From assembly GCF_014673495.1 (NCBI RefSeq), contig NZ_CP051006.1:5704001-5768000 (forward strand): DNA of 64,000 nt, in the 5' to 3' direction. Source of the DNA: Streptomyces griseofuscus. GTDB lineage: Bacteria; Actinomycetota; Actinomycetes; Streptomycetales; Streptomycetaceae. Both the position numbers and the translations under genes were made by a program. The notes beneath the pieces are model-generated. The model was given only the letters and a program-made list of their open reading frames with translations. It made no database searches and had not been told where the DNA came from. Of this stretch, positions 58,753 to 64,000 are shown one piece after another; position 1 is the first letter of the stretch, and every line of letters begins with the position of its first letter.

Positions 58753-60704
58753 CGGACGACCTCCTCGCTGTCGGCCGGGGCCGGGTGATGGCAGGCGACC
58801 ATGTGGGTCGCGGGGCCGGTGAGGACCGGAGCCCGCGCGTGGCACACCTCGCTCGCCCGTGGGCAGCGTCCGGCGAAGCGGCAGCCCGGTGGGAAGTCGG
58901 CGGGGGCCGGTACGACGCCCTGGATCTGGGTCATCCGCGCCGCCGCGGACTCCAGTGAGAGCACGCTGCCGAGCAGCCCGCGCGAGTAGTGGTGGGCCGG
59001 GGCCGCCACCAGTTCGGCGGTCACCGCGCTCTCCACGATCTGCCCGCCGTACATCACCACCACCCGGTCGGTGACATCCGCGACCAGCGCCAGGTCGTGC
59101 GAGACCAGGACGAGCGCGAAGCCCAGTTCCGCGCGCAGCCGCAGCAGCAGTTCCATCACCTGGGCCTGCACGGTGACGTCCAGCGCGGTCGTCGGCTCGT
59201 CGGCGATGATCAGGCTCGGGTCGCGGGACAGCGCCATGGCGATCAGCACCCGCTGCCGCTGCCCACCGGACAGCTCGTGCGGATAGCTGCGCAGGGTGCG
59301 CTCGGGATCGAGGCCGACGAGGCCCAGCAGTTCGGCCGGGCCGCGCCGCCCTCCGCGTCGTACCAGCTGTTTGAGCTGGGCGCGGACGGTCATGGCCGGG
59401 TTCAGGGAGGACAGGGCGTCCTGGTAGACCATCGCCATCTCATGGCCCAGCAACTTCCGCCGGGCGCGGGCGGGCTCGGCGAGCAGGTCGCGTTGCCGGA
59501 AGCGGATCCGGCCGCGCACCCGGGCGCCGGGCGGCTGGAGCCCCATGACGTTGAGCGCGGTCAGCGACTTCCCGCACCCCGACTCGCCGACCAGGCCCAG
59601 CACTTCACCGGGGTACACCTCGAAGCCGACCCCGGCGACGATGTCCACACCCCGGTGCCGGCCGGGAAATCCGATGGTCAGGTCCTCCACGGCGAGCACC
59701 GGCGGGCCGGTGCGGTCCGGGAGCGGCCGGGCGCGGGAGCGCAGCCCCCGGGCGGCCTCGGCGAGACCGGGCAGCTTCAGCACCTCACCCGAACCCACCT
59801 GCTCCACGGGCTCGTCGGCCGCCTCGACCTCCCTGGGCGCGGGCGCGGCCCACGCGTCCGAGACGCCCTCGGAGAGGATGTTCAGGGAGAGCACGGTCAG
59901 CAGGATCAGCAGCCCGGGGAAGACGGTCGCCCACCAACCCCCGGTCAGCACCATGTTCTTGCCGTCCGCGATCACACTGCCCCAGGACGGGTCCGGGGGC
60001 CGCACCCCCGCCCCGATGAAGGACAGCGACGCCTCGAACACGATCGCCTCGGCGACCTGGACGGTGCAGAACACCAGGACCGGAGCAGCACAGTTGACGG
60101 CCACATGGCGCAGCACGATGTACGGGGTGCGGGCGCCGATCACCCGTTCCGCGGTGACGTAGTCCTCGCCGTACTGGTCGAGCACATTGGCCCGTACGAC
60201 GCGTGCCACCGGCGGGATGAACAGGAAGGCGATGGCGCAGATCAGCACTCCGATCCCGCCGCCGAACACCGCCACGAGCACGGCGGCCAGCGCGATCCCC
60301 GGGAACGCCATCACCACGTCCAGGCAGCGCATCAGCGTCTCGTCGACGGCCTTGCGCGAGGTCGCCGCGACCGCGCCCAGGACCGCCCCGACGACCAGGG
60401 CGAGCCCGGTGGCGCCGAGCCCGGTCGCCAGCGACCACCGGGCGCCGTACATCAGCCTGCTGAGGATGTCCCGGCCGAGGCTGTCCTGTCCCATCCAGTG
60501 CGCGGCGGAGGGATGCCCGGTGCCGCCCACCGGGTCCTGCTGGTCGAGCGGGTCGTCGGGGGCGAGCAGGGGCGCGAGGAGGGCGGCCAGGACGACGAGG
60601 GCGAGGAAGCAGACGGCGAGCTTGGACAGCGGTGGCAGCCGGCGCAGGGCGCGCGGGGTCACCCGGGGGCCGGAGAGCCGTTCGGCGAGTTCGGCGCGGG
60701 TCAT
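58749..60704 (-). CDS. Fused ABC permease-ATPase (DppC-DppD-like)
   Basis: One 651-residue chain joins two transporter parts usually coded separately. Residues about 1-285 are a DppC-type permease: DSLGRDILSRLMYGARWSL at the N-terminal segment and the EAA loop with DYVTAERVIGARTPYIVLRHV. A linker (285-340) leads to the ATPase (about 340-650): Walker A GESGCGKSL, signature LSGGQRQRVLIAMAL, Walker B LIIADEPTTALD, H-loop LVSHDLA, and Cys block PGCRFAGRCPRASEVC. Such fusions occur in actinobacterial peptide transporters. The start follows the upstream permease stop by 2 bases. Confidence 0.93.
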   Translation of the reverse strand: MTRAELAERLSGPRVTPRALRRLPPLSKLAVCFLALVVLAALLAPLLAPDDPLDQQDPVGGTGHPSAAHWMGQDSLGRDILSRLMYGARWSLATGLGATGLALVVGAVLGAVAATSRKAVDETLMRCLDVVMAFPGIALAAVLVAVFGGGIGVLICAIAFLFIPPVARVVRANVLDQYGEDYVTAERVIGARTPYIVLRHVAVNCAAPVLVFCTVQVAEAIVFEASLSFIGAGVRPPDPSWGSVIADGKNMVLTGGWWATVFPGLLILLTVLSLNILSEGVSDAWAAPAPREVEAADEPVEQVGSGEVLKLPGLAEAARGLRSRARPLPDRTGPPVLAVEDLTIGFPGRHRGVDIVAGVGFEVYPGEVLGLVGESGCGKSLTALNVMGLQPPGARVRGRIRFRQRDLLAEPARARRKLLGHEMAMVYQDALSSLNPAMTVRAQLKQLVRRGGRRGPAELLGLVGLDPERTLRSYPHELSGGQRQRVLIAMALSRDPSLIIADEPTTALDVTVQAQVMELLLRLRAELGFALVLVSHDLALVADVTDRVVVMYGGQIVESAVTAELVAAPAHHYSRGLLGSVLSLESAAARMTQIQGVVPAPADFPPGCRFAGRCPRASEVCHARAPVLTGPATHMVACHHPAPADSEEVVR

Positions 60705-60706
60705 CG

Positions 60707-61663
60707 TCAGGCCGCCCGCAGCCGGGGGTTGACCAGCAGATACAGGATGTCGATGACGAGATTGACGACGACGAACCCGGTGGCCGTGGTCAGGACGACG
60801 CCCTGGACCACCGCGGGATCGCCGTTCTGCACGGCGTCGATCATCAGCTTCCCCATCCCCGGCAGCGAGAAGATCGTCTCGATCACGACGGCGCCGCCCA
60901 GCAGGTAGCCGACCCGCAGGCCGAGCACGGTCAGCGGGTTGACCAGGGCGTTCCTGAGGACGTTGCGCCCGACGACGACCCAGGGCGGCAGCCCGCCGCC
61001 GATCGCGGTGCGCACGTAGTCCTTGTCCAGCTCCTCCACCACCGAGGTCCGCACGATCCGGGTCAGCTGGGCGGCCACCGGCAGGGACAGCGCGACGGCG
61101 GGCAGCGCCATGGTCCGCAGCCAGCCGGTGACGGAGTCGGCGGGGTTGATGTAGCCGCCGGTCGGGAACCAGCCCCGGTCCACCGCCAGGTACTGGATCA
61201 TCAGCAGCGCCAGCCAGAAGCCGGGCGCGGCGACCCCGATGAGCGAGACGACCCGGATGGCCTGGTCGGGGAACCGGTCCCGGTACACGGCGGCGGTCAC
61301 CCCGCCTGCGAGCGCCAGGACGACCGCGAACGCGAGGCCCAGGAAGGCCAGTTGGAGGGTGAGCGGGAGTGCGGTGGTGACCTGCTCGGCGACGGGGGCG
61401 CGGGTGAGGGCGCTGGTGCCGAGGTCGCCGTGCAGCAGGGCGCCGACGAAGTGGGCGTACCGCAGGGGCAGCGGGTCCAACAGGCCGTTGCGTTGCCGGA
61501 ATTGGTGCAGCTGCTGGGGGGTCGGGTTGGCGCCCTGGAAGAACGCGGAGGCCGGGTCGACGTCCGAGAACCGCATCACCAGGAACACGAAGAGCACGAT
61601 CCCCAGCATCAGCGGCACCAGCAGGGCGATCCGGCGCAGCAGGATGCGGACGACGGCCGTCAT
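60707..61663 (-). CDS. ABC transporter permease (DppB-like)
   Basis: Six-helix permease of 318 residues. The start RILLRRIALLVPLMLGIVLFVFLV is the typical first helix; HGDLGTSALTRAPVAEQV and the EAA loop VVEELDKDYVRTAIGGGLP follow, ending with the last helix and NPRLR. Pairs with the permease half of the downstream fusion. It begins 4 bases after the binding-protein stop. Confidence 0.93.
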   Translation of the reverse strand: MTAVVRILLRRIALLVPLMLGIVLFVFLVMRFSDVDPASAFFQGANPTPQQLHQFRQRNGLLDPLPLRYAHFVGALLHGDLGTSALTRAPVAEQVTTALPLTLQLAFLGLAFAVVLALAGGVTAAVYRDRFPDQAIRVVSLIGVAAPGFWLALLMIQYLAVDRGWFPTGGYINPADSVTGWLRTMALPAVALSLPVAAQLTRIVRTSVVEELDKDYVRTAIGGGLPPWVVVGRNVLRNALVNPLTVLGLRVGYLLGGAVVIETIFSLPGMGKLMIDAVQNGDPAVVQGVVLTTATGFVVVNLVIDILYLLVNPRLRAA

Positions 61664-61667
61664 CCGG

Positions 61668-63299
61668 TCAGACCCACGCGGCCTGGAGCACGTTGATCCC
61701 CGGGTACGGCTGGGCTCTTATCCCGGTGAGCAGGCGCGGGTCCCAGGCGGTCATCAACTCGTTGTGGACGACCGGGTAGAGCACGGCCTGTTCGGCGACG
61801 ACGTCGATGTAGTCCTGGACCATCGCCTTCTTGCGCCCGGCGTCCGGCTCCCGGGTGGCGCGGTCCATGTCCTTGAAGAGCTGCTGGGCGACGGGGTGGT
61901 CGGCCCAGCGGGTGTACCGCATCCAGAGGTTCTGGGGCCCGTAGTTGTAGTGCATGATCAGGTCGGCGTCGAGCCCGAACTGGTTCGGGTTGGAGGCCGC
62001 GGCGACGACCTGGTAGTCCTGCCGCTGGTCCATCTTGGTGAAGACGGCGGTGGTCTCCTGCGGCGCCAGGGTGGTGCGGACGCCGATCGCGTCCCAGGAC
62101 GCCTTGATGGTCGGCAGGCAGTCCGCGATCCAACTGACGTTGACGGCGAGGACGTTGATGCTCAGACCCGTGACGCCGGCGGCCTTCAGCAGCGCCTTCG
62201 CCTTGTCCGGGTCGTAGTCGTAGACGGTCCTGGCCCGCCGGTACGAGGGGTTCCCCTGGTCGAGGAAGGAGGAGGCGGCCCTGCCATGCCCCTTGAGCGC
62301 GACCTTGACCATCTTCTCCTTGTCGATGGCGTAGTGCAGGGCCTGGCGTACCCGGATGTCGTCGAACGGCTTGTGCCGGGTGTCGAACATCAGGAACAGG
62401 TTGTTCATCCCGGCCCCGCCGGCGACCTTCAGGCCGCCCTGTTCGAGCCTGCTGATGTTGGCGTACGGGATGTTGTCCGCGATCTGCGCGCCCGCGTCGG
62501 TCCCGGAGATCTTGGCGACGCGGGGGGCGGCGTCCACGATGGTCAGCCAGTTCATCTTCCTGAACGCGGGCCTGCGGGGGCCGTTGTAGGCGTCGAACGC
62601 CTCGAACGTCGTATTGGACTTCGGGTGATGGGCGGTCTGCCGATACGGCCCCGACCCCACGGCCAGCCCCTTGATCGCGTCGTCCCACGCACCGGGCCGC
62701 CCGAACACATGCTTGGGCATGATCTTGGCGAGCGTGAGCCGTGAAAGCCCGTCGGGGAAGGGGAACTTGAGCACGAGCTCGACACTGTCGCTGCCAGTCT
62801 TCCTGACTCCTTGAAGCCAGCTCTCGAAGAACCCCTTGGCGAGGGTCTGGGTCTTCGGGTCGAGGATCCTGTCGAACACGAAGACGACGTCGTCGGCGGT
62901 GACGGGTTTCCCGTCGTGAAAGGTGGCACCGGGCCGCAGCCGGAACCGCCAGGTGGTGGCGCCGGAATCCTTCGGCACCTCGGTGCCGAGCGCGGGATAC
63001 GGCACCCGGGTGATCGGATCGGTGTCCAACAACCCTTCGTAGACATGGTTGTTGGCCGCCATGGAGAACGCCGACGCCGTCTGCGTCGGATCCCAGCTGC
63101 CGTCATTGCCGTACCCGATCACCGCGGTGAGCGTCCGGTCCTTGCCGCTGCCGCCGCTCCCGGTGTCGTTCGTGGACTGCGGCCCCGCGGAGCAGGCGCC
63201 GAGGCCGGGCAGCGCGGCGGCCACCCCGAACCCCCCGACCCCTCTGAGCAGGGCCCGCCGGCCCGGGGCCGCCACATCACGGATCACGTCGTCACGCAC
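61668..63299 (-). CDS. Family 5 solute-binding lipoprotein
   Basis: Extracellular binding protein of 543 residues for the Dpp-type transporter. GTG 63299 is chosen because GGAGG lies 6 bases upstream; the resulting N-terminus has a twin-arginine motif GRRALLRGVGGFGVAAAL and a lipobox LGAC, so it is probably exported by Tat and lipidated. YGNDGSWDPTQTASAFS and VYEGLLDTDPITR are the family core, and RVRQALHYAIDKEKMV matches the SBP_bac_5 signature. First gene of the operon; ligands of the family include peptides, nickel and, in some bacteria, sialic acid. Confidence 0.92.
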   Translation of the reverse strand: MRDDVIRDVAAPGRRALLRGVGGFGVAAALPGLGACSAGPQSTNDTGSGGSGKDRTLTAVIGYGNDGSWDPTQTASAFSMAANNHVYEGLLDTDPITRVPYPALGTEVPKDSGATTWRFRLRPGATFHDGKPVTADDVVFVFDRILDPKTQTLAKGFFESWLQGVRKTGSDSVELVLKFPFPDGLSRLTLAKIMPKHVFGRPGAWDDAIKGLAVGSGPYRQTAHHPKSNTTFEAFDAYNGPRRPAFRKMNWLTIVDAAPRVAKISGTDAGAQIADNIPYANISRLEQGGLKVAGGAGMNNLFLMFDTRHKPFDDIRVRQALHYAIDKEKMVKVALKGHGRAASSFLDQGNPSYRRARTVYDYDPDKAKALLKAAGVTGLSINVLAVNVSWIADCLPTIKASWDAIGVRTTLAPQETTAVFTKMDQRQDYQVVAAASNPNQFGLDADLIMHYNYGPQNLWMRYTRWADHPVAQQLFKDMDRATREPDAGRKKAMVQDYIDVVAEQAVLYPVVHNELMTAWDPRLLTGIRAQPYPGINVLQAAWV

Positions 63300-63470
63300 G
63301 GGTCCTCCAGCAAGGTCGGGGAGGCGGGAAGAGGTACGACGTCCTACGTCCGGTTCGATCAGCGTGACCATAAAAGCGCCCATGTGGGCGGTCAAGGGGG
63401 CGCACACGAATGGGCTAGTTGCCAGAGGTCGGACCACAGAGGGACGCAGAAACCCGCGGCTTGACCGGGG

Positions 63471-63496
63471 GTCCGGGGGAGCAAGATCCCCCGGAC
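63471..63496. terminator. Terminator between the transporter operon and the edge gene
   Basis: GTCCGGGGGA (63471-63480) and TCCCCCGGAC (63487-63496) form a perfect 10-bp stem with a 6-base loop, just downstream of the minus-strand gene at the right edge. Confidence 0.75.
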
Positions 63497-63543
63497 GCCC
63501 TCACTCGGACACGAGCCGCAGCTCGGAGTGCTGCGAGCTGCCG

Positions 63544-64000
63544 CTACGACCGTGCGCCGTCCGGGGTGATCGGGGCGGTCGATGACCAGAAGGCGGAGTG
63601 CACATTGGGGCGAGGGATGGGGTAGTCGTAGTCGGGCCCGTTCGAAGGGGTGGTCGGAGCCGCCACCTTCGACGGTTTGACGCACGGGGAATCCACCTCG
63701 AATGCGATCTGTCCGGCTCCGCCCACCACCAGAGAGATACCGAATCCATCGGCCGACCGGGCGAAGACGGCGGGAAATTCGGCGCTCTTGTTCACGGACT
63801 TGATCCGGTATCCGCTTTTCTCCCAGAATCGCTGGACGATGCCGAGGAAGTTCCCGCGCCGTTCTTTGGAGACGATCGTCATCACTGTCCGCGAGCGCGA
63901 TACGTCGCACGTACCCGTGGAGGTGCCGCTGTGAGTCCAGTGCACCTCGGGCCTGATCGCGTCGAGCGTCGCGTCGAGCATCCCGTCCGCGCGTTCCGCC
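63544..64000 (-). CDS. C-terminal part of a protein of unknown function (runs off the right edge)
   Basis: At least 152 codons are open from the window edge to the stop at 63544-63546. There are ATG codons inside the frame (63979-63981) but the frame continues to the edge, so the true start lies outside. The visible part has ADGMLDATLDAIRPEVHW, FLGIVQRFWEKSGYRIK and GFGISLVVGGAGQIAFEVDS, the layout of small Streptomyces lipoprotein-like proteins of unknown function. Base composition is somewhat less GC-rich than its neighbours. Confidence 0.7.
   Translation of the reverse strand, partial: AERADGMLDATLDAIRPEVHWTHSGTSTGTCDVSRSRTVMTIVSKERRGNFLGIVQRFWEKSGYRIKSVNKSAEFPAVFARSADGFGISLVVGGAGQIAFEVDSPCVKPSKVAAPTTPSNGPDYDYPIPRPNVHSAFWSSTAPITPDGARS

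Overview
The window is very GC-rich actinobacterial DNA and looks like a piece of a Streptomyces chromosome. Evidence includes strong third-position GC bias, many GTG starts, a run of core genes in an order I associate with Streptomyces (leuS, comEA, comEC, holA, rpsT, lepA, hemW, hrcA, dnaJ, rsmE, rnz, phoH, ybeY, era, leuA), a leucine-rich leader peptide before leuA, and an ArpA/ScbR-like TetR regulator. The species cannot be named from sequence alone. The first gene (leuS) enters from the left edge and the last gene runs off the right edge on the minus strand.

Region 1 (1-17.4 kb): end of leuS, a DegV lipid-binding protein, the comEA-comEC pair, a secreted DUF3761 protein, a fused YceI protein, holA, rpsT facing away from lepA, a long-chain acyl-CoA ligase and a SpoIIE-type phosphatase with an anti-sigma-like ATPase domain. 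Region 2 (17.8-32.4 kb): hemW, a wrecked Uma2 gene, DUF3097, a metallo-beta-lactamase-fold hydrolase, the CIRCE-controlled hrcA-dnaJ operon, a nitronate monooxygenase-rsmE-VOC set, a tricorn protease, an HIT protein, RNase Z and adenosine deaminase. Between adenosine deaminase and a PfkB kinase lies a 73-nt tRNA-like gene. It has the full set of bacterial tRNA-Gly identity bases but an abnormal anticodon loop and T-loop, and its own terminator. Region 3 (32.7-45.4 kb): PfkB kinase, the phoH-ybeY-corC-yjbR operon, an LD-carboxypeptidase, a drug-efflux MFS gene divergent from its likely XRE regulator, a zinc-less cytidine deaminase homologue, a three-gene secreted/WxL surface cassette and era.

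Region 4 (45.4-64 kb) is more accessory: a sugar MFS transporter with a GH1 glucosidase, a secreted protein of unknown function, an intracellular protealysin-like protease with its emfourin inhibitor gene, leuA with its attenuator peptide, a TerB-like protein followed by a 30-bp tandem array copied from its own 3' end, a secreted sialidase, a TetR receptor divergent from a HAD phosphatase, and a five-gene operon (solute-binding protein, permease, fused permease-ATPase, ATPase, NanA/DapA-fold aldolase). Sialidase, transporter and aldolase together suggest a sialic-acid scavenging locus.

Many genes here have a sigma-70-type -10 hexamer ending 6-7 bases before the start codon, which points to leaderless transcripts. 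I see no insertion sequence, prophage, CRISPR array or rRNA gene.
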